Positions 7,747 through 14,377 of a stretch of 22,823 nucleotides of DNA are shown here, one piece after another; position 1 is the first letter of the stretch; each line of letters opens with the position of its first letter. Source of the DNA: CAXBYZ01 sp963980215 (GTDB lineage: Bacteria; Patescibacteriota; Microgenomatia; UBA1400; CG1-02-47-37); NCBI GenBank assembly GCA_963980215.1, contig CAXBYZ010000010.1:1-22823 (forward strand), read 5' to 3'. The notes beneath the pieces were generated by a model. The model did not search any database. It was given only the letters and a program-made list of their open reading frames with translations, and had not been told where the DNA came from. Both the position numbers and the translations under genes were made by a program.

Positions 7747-8931
7747 CTATATTAACTCCTCAAGTTTCTCTTGAATTTCTTGAACTGTCTTGGGGCCTAG
7801 ACCTTTTGTATTTTTAAGCTCTAAACTGGTCATTGCTTTTAAGTCTTTTAGGTTGGTTTTTTCAGCTTGGATTAGAGCGTTTCTGACTCGACTTGAAAAC
7901 TCAAGTTTATCGATTTCGTATTCTAGGTCATCTTTAGTTGCAGACATTTCAGCCCCCTTTGGCCCTTTTAAGTTGATTTTGTAACCAGTTAGTTTGGCGG
8001 CTAATCTAACGTTTTGACCTTCTCTACCAATAGCAAGAGAAAGCTGGTCTTCCGGAACAGTGATGTCAGCTGTTTTATTTTTTTCGTCTATTTTTACTTT
8101 TAAGTTTTCGGCTGGTTGAAGAGCGGAGGCAATAAATTTAGTGGGATTTTCTGAGTATTCGATGATGTCGATTTTCTCTCCACCTAGCTCATTGATAATG
8201 GCTTGAACACGAACACCTTTTTGACCAACACAGGAACCAACTGGATCTACACCGGGTTGAGTAGAAGCAACGGCAACCTTGGAACGATTGCCGGCCTCTC
8301 TGGCGATGGCTTTAATCTCTACAGCCTCTGAATTTACTTCGGGGACTTCTCTTTTAAATAAACCAATAACCAACTCTTGATCAGCGCGAGAGACAATGAT
8401 TTGTTGACCCCTGGTGGTTTCTTTGATGTCTTTTATGTATAGGGTGAGGCGTTGGTTTAATTTGTAGTGTTCGTCTCTGGCTTGCTCTTCTGGGGGCATT
8501 AAACCTTGACCACGACCAATATCACAGATGATAAATTTGCCGTCAAACCTTAGGACCATGCCGTTGACCATTGTGCCAATTCGATCAGAGTATTCTCCGA
8601 TGATAGCGTCTTTTTCTTCTTCTCTAATTTTTTGCAAGATTACTTGTTTGGCTGTCTGGGCAGCAATACGACCAAAACCGGGAGGAGTGACGTCTTTTTT
8701 GGGTTTGCCTTCAATAACTTGGAAGACTCTTGCTGAACCAGTCACCTCGTCTAGCTCTGCATCAAATTCTAGGTCTTCACCTACTTCGTGATCTTTTTTG
8801 TAGGCAGCGACTAAAGCTGACTTAATAGTGTTGATAACGGCTTCAACCGAGATACCTCTTTCAGAACAGATTTGATTTAAGGCTGAAGTAAATTCAGTTC
8901 TAGCTGATTTTGGTGTGATTGTAGCTGACAT
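7747..8931 (-). CDS. nusA: Transcription termination/antitermination factor NusA
   Basis: RNA polymerase-binding factor for pausing, termination and antitermination. 394 residues from ATG 8931. The frame stays open for 28 more codons to 9015, but that extension is encoded by the repeat-like leader hairpin and is not NusA-like. Order: N-terminal polymerase-binding domain (1-110), S1 domain (about 115-185), KH1 with VGQKG (235-239), KH2 with GREG (302-305), then a C-terminal helix-hairpin-helix segment (about 352-394, TKGLGPKTVQEI) like the alpha-CTD/NusA acidic-repeat fold, present once. It is the first gene of the nusA-infB-rpsO-pnp run. Its leader carries a conserved hairpin and a terminator-like hairpin, so attenuation or autocontrol is plausible. 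No Shine-Dalgarno site is visible. Confidence 0.96.
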   Translation of the reverse strand: MSATITPKSARTEFTSALNQICSERGISVEAVINTIKSALVAAYKKDHEVGEDLEFDAELDEVTGSARVFQVIEGKPKKDVTPPGFGRIAAQTAKQVILQKIREEEKDAIIGEYSDRIGTMVNGMVLRFDGKFIICDIGRGQGLMPPEEQARDEHYKLNQRLTLYIKDIKETTRGQQIIVSRADQELVIGLFKREVPEVNSEAVEIKAIAREAGNRSKVAVASTQPGVDPVGSCVGQKGVRVQAIINELGGEKIDIIEYSENPTKFIASALQPAENLKVKIDEKNKTADITVPEDQLSLAIGREGQNVRLAAKLTGYKINLKGPKGAEMSATKDDLEYEIDKLEFSSRVRNALIQAEKTNLKDLKAMTSLELKNTKGLGPKTVQEIQEKLEELI

Positions 8932-8943
8932 AATAATGAGCAG

Positions 8944-8977
8944 GTTCGGAACTCCGGAACATCTGAAAGTTCCGAAC
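8944..8977 (-). promoter_or_regulatory. Leader hairpin B, copy upstream of nusA
   Basis: Perfect 10-bp stem GTTCGGAACT (8944-8953) with AGTTCCGAAC (8968-8977) around a 14-nt loop. It ends 12 nt before the nusA ATG. The hrcA leader at 14269-14309 has the same stem core, the same 14-nt loop length and the same GAACATCTGA loop stretch, and both are preceded on the minus strand by CTAAATATAG. This is either a shared RNA control element or a copied repeat. Confidence 0.7.
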
Positions 8978-8997
8978 AACTGCAAGCTATATTTAGT

Positions 8998-9024
8998 AAA
9001 AAAGATGGGTTTCAACCATCCTTT
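8998..9024 (-). terminator. Intrinsic terminator or attenuator before nusA
   Basis: On the minus strand a stem AAAGGATGG (9016-9024) pairs with CCATC plus Ts around a 7-nt loop and runs straight into six Ts (8998-9003). Another imperfect hairpin (9027-9048) stands just before it. It could end the heat-shock transcript, or act as an attenuator for nusA if the promoter lies further upstream near 9120. Confidence 0.6.
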
Positions 9025-9093
9025 ATGCGTAACTTATTTAAGTAACGCTAGTTTACCACGAGAAGGGTTTGAGGGCAAATATCAGCAAAGATT

Positions 9094-9124
9094 ATTAAAA
9101 GGTTACGGTTAAGCAATGTGTCAA
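9094..9124 (-). promoter_or_regulatory. Possible promoter of the nusA operon
   Basis: On the minus strand a perfect TTGACA (9119-9124) is followed after 19 bp by TTTAAT (9094-9099). The spacer is longer than the ideal 17 bp. If used, it gives a leader of about 155 nt holding three hairpins before the nusA ATG. Confidence 0.4.
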
Positions 9125-9130
9125 GTAATT

Positions 9131-9154
9131 CACCCGTCAATCGATTGACGGGTG
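9131..9154. repeat. Perfect 24-bp palindrome
   Basis: Starts CACCCGTCAA and is its own reverse complement over 24 bp. It can form a 10-bp stem with a TCGA loop on either strand. It lies 30 bp after the stop of the membrane protein gene and 7 bp upstream of the TTGACA box. No T-run follows on either strand, so it is either a hairpin that protects or ends transcripts weakly, or an operator for a dimeric regulator. Confidence 0.75.
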
Positions 9155-9183
9155 GAAAAGAAGGATTAAATATATTGGAATTG

Positions 9184-10305
9184 CTATGATGTGGCTGAGG
9201 TGGTTTCTGAGGGTGATTTTTTGGAGAAGCGAGGGAGGATGAGGCGGTCAATAGTAAAGGGTGAGATAAGGGAGATTATTTCTAGAGTGAAGATGGAGAG
9301 CTCAAAAGCACTTGGGATCATTCTAGTAATGTAGTAGGCACCAACTCCTAAGAGTAAGGCGCTTCTTAAGTTGTCTTTAAATAGTTGGGTTTGGGTGGAG
9401 AGAATGACTTTTTCTGGAATACCTTGGCTTCTGGCAAGCTCTCCTTTTTTAAATATCTTTGGGAGGTTGAGCCACAGAACTACCACAAAAGCGCCAACAG
9501 CGGTGATAAAGTTTAGAGTGTAGTTGGGCACACTGACATCTCCTGAAAAAATTCTTAAATCCCAACTTTGAGGATAGTGTTTGACTAAAATGTAGGCAAG
9601 TACAAAAAATATGGTTAAGAAGCCTGAAGAGTTTTTAAGAAATGATTTAAAAAAAGCGGTGGGAGAGTTTTCTTTGGGGTTAAATTTTTTTATATCTGGA
9701 AGGTTTCGGTAGAAAATGATTAATTTATTGTGAATGATTTTGTAGAGTAAAATTAAGCCCCAAGCTATTAAAACCCAACCCCAACCAAAGTCGGTAGTCT
9801 GGGTGGGAACAAGGTAGGGCAGTCTAAAAATTGGGTCTTTGATTGGGTAGTTTGGGTACTTTGAGAAAGAGAAAAGAAGGTTTGAATCAAGCTTGGTGTT
9901 GTAGAAGTCTGTTAAGAAAAGACGACCAATAGAGAGGTATAGAATAGTTTGAGTAAGAAAATTAACGATGTACCAAAGAATGGCTGGATTACCTTTTTTG
10001 ACAGACTGTTTAATTAAAAATGCTTGTTGTTCTTGATTTTTAGTGTCTTCAACTGTGGTCTCAAATTCTTTGATGTTAGCTGATAGAGTTAAGTTGATGA
10101 TTCTGAATGGAATCATAAAAATCGTTTGAAAGACCCCCAAACCAATAACGGCTATCCACATGTGTTGAATGTAGTGATAGATGAAAAAAAGAATGGAGGC
10201 GTAAAACTTTATGGTAAGACCAGAAAATAAGGCATAGATTAAAAAGAGTGAGTAGGTGATCGACAAGAAAGTACTGGTGGTGGGGAGATTTGATCTTTTT
10301 TCCAT
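9184..10305 (-). CDS. Multi-pass membrane protein of unknown function, heat-shock operon
   Basis: 373 residues, not recognised by sequence. About six to eight membrane segments are visible: near 12-30, 33-45, 49-72, 108-131, 175-192, 226-244, 262-281 and a hydrophobic C-terminal stretch 316-350. Between segments 3 and 4 is a polar, charged loop (about 76-105). A membrane segment, charged hairpin, then GNP and another segment is loosely like the YidC/Oxa1 insertase layout, but no conserved YidC residue supports it, so this is only a hint. The ATG at 10305 is 2 nt after the dnaJ stop, so it is probably co-transcribed and translationally coupled with dnaJ. It closes the hrcA-grpE-dnaK-dnaJ run. 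Confidence 0.8.
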   Translation of the reverse strand: MEKRSNLPTTSTFLSITYSLFLIYALFSGLTIKFYASILFFIYHYIQHMWIAVIGLGVFQTIFMIPFRIINLTLSANIKEFETTVEDTKNQEQQAFLIKQSVKKGNPAILWYIVNFLTQTILYLSIGRLFLTDFYNTKLDSNLLFSFSKYPNYPIKDPIFRLPYLVPTQTTDFGWGWVLIAWGLILLYKIIHNKLIIFYRNLPDIKKFNPKENSPTAFFKSFLKNSSGFLTIFFVLAYILVKHYPQSWDLRIFSGDVSVPNYTLNFITAVGAFVVVLWLNLPKIFKKGELARSQGIPEKVILSTQTQLFKDNLRSALLLGVGAYYITRMIPSAFELSIFTLEIISLISPFTIDRLILPRFSKKSPSETTSATS

Positions 10306-10307
10306 GC

Positions 10308-11159
10308 TTAAAATAGTGTATCAAACTTCTTTAAGATCTGCTTTTGTTCTCTAGTTAATCTTTCTGGAACGTTTACGATAAGACGAATATATTGGTCTCC
10401 TCTACCCGATCCTCTTAGGTGAGGCATACCCTTGCCTTTAAGCCGGATTAAAGTATTTGGTTGAGTGCCAGGGCGAACTTTTAGTTTGATGTCTTTTTCG
10501 TCGATAGTTGGAACGCTGATGTTGTCTCCAAGAGCTGCTTTGGTGAAAGTAATTTCATGGTTAATAAAGATGTCGTAACCTTCTCTTTGAAAAATCTGGT
10601 GAGTCCTAACTTCAACAGATACAAAAAATTCGTTGAACCGGATTCTAGTACCATCGTCTGCTCCTGGTGGAATCTTGATTTTGTATTCCTTACCCTGATG
10701 AATTATGTTTTTTTCTACTCCTTTTACAGCCTCCATGAAATCAATGGTGAGGCCATAGCGAGGGATACGAGCGGCTCTAAATGGTGAACCGCCACCACTA
10801 AAGAAAGACTCAAAGATCTCAAAGGGGTCGGTGAAGCCACCAAAGTTTGAAGCGTTAGAGGTGCTTGAGTACGAGTATGTAAAGGGGCCTTGGCGGTGAG
10901 CTTGTTGACCTGCCCCTCGAAAACCGCTTGAAGGGTTAAAAGCGGCGTGACCAAACTGGTCATACTGTTTTTTCTTTTGAGGATTAGATAGGACTTCGTA
11001 ACTCTCTGAGATTTCTTTAAACTTTTCGACAGCTTCTTGGCTTTTATTTTTGTCGGGGTGGTACTTTAAAGCCATGCTCCGATAGGCTTTTTTTATTTCA
11101 GTAGCTGAGGCGTCCTTATTAACTCCTAAAACCTCATAAAAGTCTCTTTTTGTTGTCAT
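10308..11159 (-). CDS. dnaJ: DnaJ-type co-chaperone without zinc finger
   Basis: Hsp40 partner that stimulates the DnaK ATPase and delivers substrates. 283 residues. J domain at about 5-70 with the HPD motif at 34-36, then a Gly/Phe/Ser-rich linker (about 75-130), then the two beta-sandwich C-terminal domains (from about 133, through GDNISVPT and GKGMPHLRGSGRGDQYI) and a short dimerisation end. The four CxxCxGxG zinc repeats of class A DnaJ are absent and no cysteine is seen, so this is class B (CbpA-like) architecture in the position of the main operon dnaJ. Its ATG shares one base with the dnaK stop (TAATG), so the two are coupled. Confidence 0.93.
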   Translation of the reverse strand: MTTKRDFYEVLGVNKDASATEIKKAYRSMALKYHPDKNKSQEAVEKFKEISESYEVLSNPQKKKQYDQFGHAAFNPSSGFRGAGQQAHRQGPFTYSYSSTSNASNFGGFTDPFEIFESFFSGGGSPFRAARIPRYGLTIDFMEAVKGVEKNIIHQGKEYKIKIPPGADDGTRIRFNEFFVSVEVRTHQIFQREGYDIFINHEITFTKAALGDNISVPTIDEKDIKLKVRPGTQPNTLIRLKGKGMPHLRGSGRGDQYIRLIVNVPERLTREQKQILKKFDTLF

Positions 11160-13075
11160 TACTCTTCGACGACTTCGCCTTCTTGGGCTTGAGTTTTATC
11201 CTCAGATTTCTTAGTTTTATTTTTTTTGTCGCCTTTTTCATCATTAGAGTCTGCTTTTTTTGAGGCTTCTTCTTTTTGTTGAGCTTCGTACATGGCAGCA
11301 CCGATTTTTTGAAGAGCTTCTGATAGATCTTTTGATTTAGCTTCAAGCTCATCTTTAACACCTTCTTCTAAGACGTTCTTTAAAGCTTTGACTTTTTCCT
11401 CGACTTCTTTTTTATCTTTAGGGTCGACTTTATCACCAGCATCTTTAAGGGTTTTTTCAGCACTAAAGATTAAAGTGTCGGCTTGATTTCTAGTTTCGAC
11501 TTTTTCCTTTTTAAGCTTATCTTCTTCGGCGTGTTTTTCTGCTTCTTTGGTGATGCTCTCGACTTCCTCGTCTGATAAGCCGGTAGAGCCTTTGATGGTG
11601 ATTTTTTGCTCTTTGCCGGTGGCCTTATCTTTTGCAGAGACATTTAAGATACCGTTGGCATCGATGTCGAAAGTGACTTCTATCTGAGGCACTCCTCTAG
11701 GGGATGGTGGAATGCCGTCTAAAATAAATCTACCTAGTGATTTATTGTCAGCGGCCATAGGCCTTTCACCTTGGAGAACATTGATCTCTACTGAAGTTTG
11801 GTTGTCTGCGGCGGTAGAAAAAGTTTGTGACTTTGAGGATGGAACGGTGGTGTTTCTCTCTATTAATGGAGTAGAGACACTACCTAGAGTTTCGAGACCG
11901 AGAGTTAGTGGGGTAACGTCAAGAAGCAAAACATCGGTAACATCGCCCATTAAAACACCTGCTTGAATAGCAGCGCCAATAGCCACAACTTCGTCGGGGT
12001 TAACAGATTTATTTGGTTCTTTACCAAAGAATTTTTTAACAACTTGTTGAATTTTTGGCATTCTGGTCTGGCCACCAACCAAGATAATTTCGTCGATGTC
12101 TTTAGTCTCTAGTTTGGCGTCTTTGAGACAAGCTTTGACTGATTCAAAAGTTTTCTCGATAAGGTCATCAACTAGTTTTTCTAGGGTAGCTCGAGTTAGC
12201 TTCATGGTTAAGTGGAGGGGTTGGCCATCTTTGCTTTGAGTGATAAAAGGTTGATTGATCTCTGACTCACCCGAAGAAGAAAGCTCAATCTTGGCTTTTT
12301 CGGCTGCATCTTTGATTCTTTGCAAAGCCTGCTTATCTGCCTTTAAGTCAATACCGTGTTCTTTTTTGAATTCTTTGGTGATGTGCTCGATGATCTCTTG
12401 ATCAAAGTCATCTCCACCTAGGTGAGTGTCGCCGTTGGTGGCTTTAACTTCATAGACGTTATCACCCAACTCTAGGATTGAGATATCAAAAGTGCCTCCA
12501 CCCAAGTCGTAGACAGCAATAGTTTCGACTTTTTTCTTTTCAAGTCCGTAAGCAAGAGCAGCGGCAGTTGGTTCGTTAATAATTCTCTCTATTTTAAGAC
12601 CAGCGATTTCACCAGCTTGTTTGGTGGCTTGGCGTTGAGCATCGTTAAAGTATGCTGGAACAGTAACAACAGCTTTTTCAACTTTTTCACCTAAGTAGTC
12701 TTCGGCGTCGACTTTGGCTTTCTGTAAGATTTTAGCAGCAATTTCCTGAGGAGAGTATTTTTTACCGGCGACTTCGACATTGGCTATATCGTCTTTACCA
12801 GCGACTACTTTGTAGGGAACCATGTCGATGGTTTTTTTGGTATTTTTATCTGAAATTTTTCGACCCATAAGACGTTTAACTGAGTAGACAGTGTTTTCTG
12901 GGTTTAAAACCATTTGGCGTTTGGCAATGTCCCCAACCAAGTTTTTGACTGGTTCTACTATTGAAGGAATTAAGTTGTTTCCTTCTGAAGAAGGGATTAT
13001 TTTAGGTGAACCACCTTCCATGACCGCAACGGCTGAGTTGGTAGTGCCAAGATCGATTCCAATTATTTTTGACAT
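11159..13075 (-). CDS. dnaK: Molecular chaperone DnaK (Hsp70)
   Basis: ATP-driven chaperone of protein folding. 638 residues from ATG 13075. The frame is open for 21 more codons upstream, but the family start MSKIIGIDLGTTNS and the only strong Shine-Dalgarno site in the window (AAGGAGG, 8 nt before the ATG) fix the start. Visible: phosphate loop IGIDLGTTNS, the AVYDLGGGTFDISIL second phosphate motif, the VGGQTRMP adenosine region, the interdomain linker DVLLLDVTPLTLG, a beta substrate-binding domain, a helical lid, and a charged tail ending EGEVVEE. The length is normal. It lies between grpE and dnaJ in a standard heat-shock operon likely controlled by HrcA. Confidence 0.98.
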   Translation of the reverse strand: MSKIIGIDLGTTNSAVAVMEGGSPKIIPSSEGNNLIPSIVEPVKNLVGDIAKRQMVLNPENTVYSVKRLMGRKISDKNTKKTIDMVPYKVVAGKDDIANVEVAGKKYSPQEIAAKILQKAKVDAEDYLGEKVEKAVVTVPAYFNDAQRQATKQAGEIAGLKIERIINEPTAAALAYGLEKKKVETIAVYDLGGGTFDISILELGDNVYEVKATNGDTHLGGDDFDQEIIEHITKEFKKEHGIDLKADKQALQRIKDAAEKAKIELSSSGESEINQPFITQSKDGQPLHLTMKLTRATLEKLVDDLIEKTFESVKACLKDAKLETKDIDEIILVGGQTRMPKIQQVVKKFFGKEPNKSVNPDEVVAIGAAIQAGVLMGDVTDVLLLDVTPLTLGLETLGSVSTPLIERNTTVPSSKSQTFSTAADNQTSVEINVLQGERPMAADNKSLGRFILDGIPPSPRGVPQIEVTFDIDANGILNVSAKDKATGKEQKITIKGSTGLSDEEVESITKEAEKHAEEDKLKKEKVETRNQADTLIFSAEKTLKDAGDKVDPKDKKEVEEKVKALKNVLEEGVKDELEAKSKDLSEALQKIGAAMYEAQQKEEASKKADSNDEKGDKKNKTKKSEDKTQAQEGEVVEE

Positions 13076-13076
13076 A

Positions 13077-13535
13077 TTATTTGCCTCCTTTTTGGCTAAA
13101 TTTATTTTCATTTGATTTTTTTTCATGGCTAGAGTCAAAAGCCCCGCTACCGACTTTAACCAAAGCAGGGCGTAAAACTTTTTCGTGTAAGTAGTAGCCC
13201 TTTTTGATAATTTCTATAATTTTATTTTTTTCTCCAGCAACTAGTTCAAGACAATCTGATGTTTGAGGATCAAACTCTTGATTAATAACTTTAATTTCTT
13301 TGACCCCTTCTGAGTTTAAGATTGCGTTAAATTGATCGATAGCTAGTTTTAAGCCTTGATCTTTTAGGTGTTTGTCAGCTCTTTCAAGGTCATCTAGAAC
13401 TGAAAGAAATTTGTCAATTAAAGATGAAGTGGCGTACTTAACGTAATCGAGGTGATCTTTTTCTACCCTCTTTTTTAAGTTTTGATAGTCAGCTAGAGCT
13501 CTTTTTAGTTGGTCGGTGGTGGGTGATTTTTTCAT
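13077..13535 (-). CDS. grpE: Nucleotide exchange factor GrpE
   Basis: Exchanges ADP for ATP on DnaK. 152 residues from ATG 13535, which comes one base after the hrcA stop (TAACATG). The frame is open further upstream to a TTG inside hrcA, but that part is not GrpE-like. Seen: the long N-terminal helix typical of the family (ALADYQNLKKRVEKDHLDYV), the core FLSVLDDLERADKH, and a beta domain ending in GYYLHEKVLRPALVKVG. It is shorter than common GrpE proteins (about 190) because the acidic disordered N-terminus is trimmed. Its last codons contain the dnaK ribosome binding site. Confidence 0.95.
   Translation of the reverse strand: MKKSPTTDQLKRALADYQNLKKRVEKDHLDYVKYATSSLIDKFLSVLDDLERADKHLKDQGLKLAIDQFNAILNSEGVKEIKVINQEFDPQTSDCLELVAGEKNKIIEIIKKGYYLHEKVLRPALVKVGSGAFDSSHEKKSNENKFSQKGGK
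13084..13090 (-). promoter_or_regulatory. Strong ribosome binding site of dnaK
   Basis: AAGGAGG on the minus strand, 8 nt before the ATG at 13075. It also encodes part of the end of grpE (QKGGK). Most other genes here have no such site, so this one decides the dnaK start and suggests high expression. Confidence 0.85.
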
Positions 13536-13536
13536 G

Positions 13537-14262
13537 TTACCAGTTCTTTGATATTTCTGAGACCAATTCTCCAAAGTATCTGATGGTGGGAATAATTGAT
13601 GGGTAGTTTAGTCTAGATGGGCCGATAATTCCAAGAGAGCCCTTGATGTCTCCAGCGCTAAAGTCAGTAAAGACTAGGCCTAGGCTTTGGAAAAAGTCAT
13701 TACCAAAGTCATCTCCGATGATTAAGTGGATGGTTTCGTCTCCGGTAACATGGGTAAAGAGAGAGCTTAGTTTATTGTATTCGTCGATCATTGAGAGAAC
13801 CTCTCTGGTAACGTCGATGTCATAGAATTCTGGGTTATTTAAGATGTTGGCGTGACCAGCATGAAAGACATCTCCTTTGTCTGTGTAGGAGAGAGCCAAA
13901 CAGTCAGTTTTATCGGCTAGAACTCTGGTAATTTCTTTTAAGAATTTATTGACCTCAAAGCGGTGATCCCAGACTTTTTCTTTGACGGCTACTTCGTCGG
14001 CTACAGAGAGATCTTCTTCTTTTAGTAGCTCTCTAACGTAGTACTTTAAAGCCATGGGAGTGGGAGTTCTGCCTGCTGAGGTGTGGGGTTGGTTGAGAAA
14101 ACCTGTTTTGGTTAGGGCAACCATCTCGTTTCTAATGGTAGCAGGAGAGATGCCTAGGTCATACTTTTTTTCCAAGGTAACACTTCCAACTGGCTCTGCA
14201 GTCTCGGTGTACTCAGTAATAACGGCTTTTAGAAGTTGAGCTTGTCTATTTGAAAGTTGCAT
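13537..14262 (-). CDS. hrcA: Heat-shock repressor HrcA, short form
   Basis: Repressor that binds CIRCE operators and silences chaperone genes under normal conditions. 241 residues against about 340 in common members. The N-terminal winged helix is clear (SNRQAQLLKAVITEYTETAE, PVGSVTLEKKYDLGISPATI, RNEM, SAGRTPT). A GAF-like part and the C-terminal GPSRLNYPSIIPTIRYFGEL signature follow. The missing length is in the middle (inserted dimerisation region). It is the first gene of the operon, and a diverged CIRCE site overlaps its promoter, so it likely controls itself together with grpE-dnaK-dnaJ. The ATG follows the leader hairpin by a few bases, without a Shine-Dalgarno site. Confidence 0.94.
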   Translation of the reverse strand: MQLSNRQAQLLKAVITEYTETAEPVGSVTLEKKYDLGISPATIRNEMVALTKTGFLNQPHTSAGRTPTPMALKYYVRELLKEEDLSVADEVAVKEKVWDHRFEVNKFLKEITRVLADKTDCLALSYTDKGDVFHAGHANILNNPEFYDIDVTREVLSMIDEYNKLSSLFTHVTGDETIHLIIGDDFGNDFFQSLGLVFTDFSAGDIKGSLGIIGPSRLNYPSIIPTIRYFGELVSEISKNW

Positions 14263-14268
14263 AATTTC

Positions 14269-14309
14269 AAGGTTCGGAACTTTTGAACATCTGAGAGTTC
14301 ACGAACCTT
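14269..14309 (-). promoter_or_regulatory. Leader hairpin B, copy upstream of hrcA
   Basis: AAGGTTCG (14269-14276) pairs with CGAACCTT (14302-14309) and GAACT (14277-14281) with AGTTC (14296-14300), with one bulged base, around a 14-nt loop. Same loop length and the same GAACATCTGA loop stretch as the nusA leader at 8944-8977. It lies 6 nt from the hrcA ATG and could hide the start region when folded, for example as a temperature-sensitive RNA; that role is inference. Confidence 0.7.
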
Positions 14310-14315
14310 CTATAT

Positions 14316-14342
14316 TTAGCAGAAGAATAGCACGACTGCTAA
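14316..14342. promoter_or_regulatory. Diverged CIRCE operator (HrcA site)
   Basis: 27-bp 9-9-9 layout: TTAGCAGAA, 9-bp spacer, GACTGCTAA. The known CIRCE consensus is TTAGCACTC-N9-GAGTGCTAA, so the right half matches 8 of 9 and the left half 6 of 9; the inverted part TTAGCAG/CTGCTAA is perfect. It lies between and over the hrcA promoter boxes, exactly where a repressor would block polymerase. Confidence 0.75.
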
Positions 14343-14352
14343 TTAGTGTCAA
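14324..14352 (-). promoter_or_regulatory. Promoter of the hrcA-grpE-dnaK-dnaJ operon
   Basis: Perfect TTGACA (14347-14352), a 17-bp spacer and TATTCT (14324-14329) on the minus strand, overlapped by the CIRCE-like site. Transcription would start near 14317, giving a leader of about 55 nt that holds the type B hairpin. Confidence 0.8.
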
Positions 14353-14371
14353 GGGGGTTTTATGTTAATAT
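14343..14371 (+). promoter_or_regulatory. Possible promoter of the GH39-like gene
   Basis: TTAGTG (14343-14348), 17-bp spacer, TAATAT (14366-14371) on the plus strand, with 6 nt to the ATG at 14378, so the transcript would start at or next to the start codon. The -35 box is weak and overlaps the divergent hrcA -35 box. Confidence 0.45.
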
Positions 14372-14377
14372 AAAAGT

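Noticed and set aside
8932..9015. 28-codon N-terminal extension of nusA
   Set aside because: It reads through the leader hairpin and gives a peptide unlike NusA; the family start matches ATG 8931.
9131..9154. 24-bp palindrome as an intrinsic terminator
   Set aside because: No T-run follows it on either strand; kept only as a palindrome of unknown role.
8932..9183. tRNA or other classical RNA gene in the longest gap
   Set aside because: Hairpins are present but no cloverleaf, CCA end or TTCGA-type T-loop arrangement could be fitted.
9048..9251. 67-codon open frame on the minus strand between nusA and the membrane protein
   Set aside because: Overlaps the end of the membrane protein gene in another frame, spans the palindrome and shows no family features.
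11134..11361. Lysine-rich open frame across the dnaK end
   Set aside because: Lies in another frame of the highly charged dnaK tail; a shadow, not a gene.
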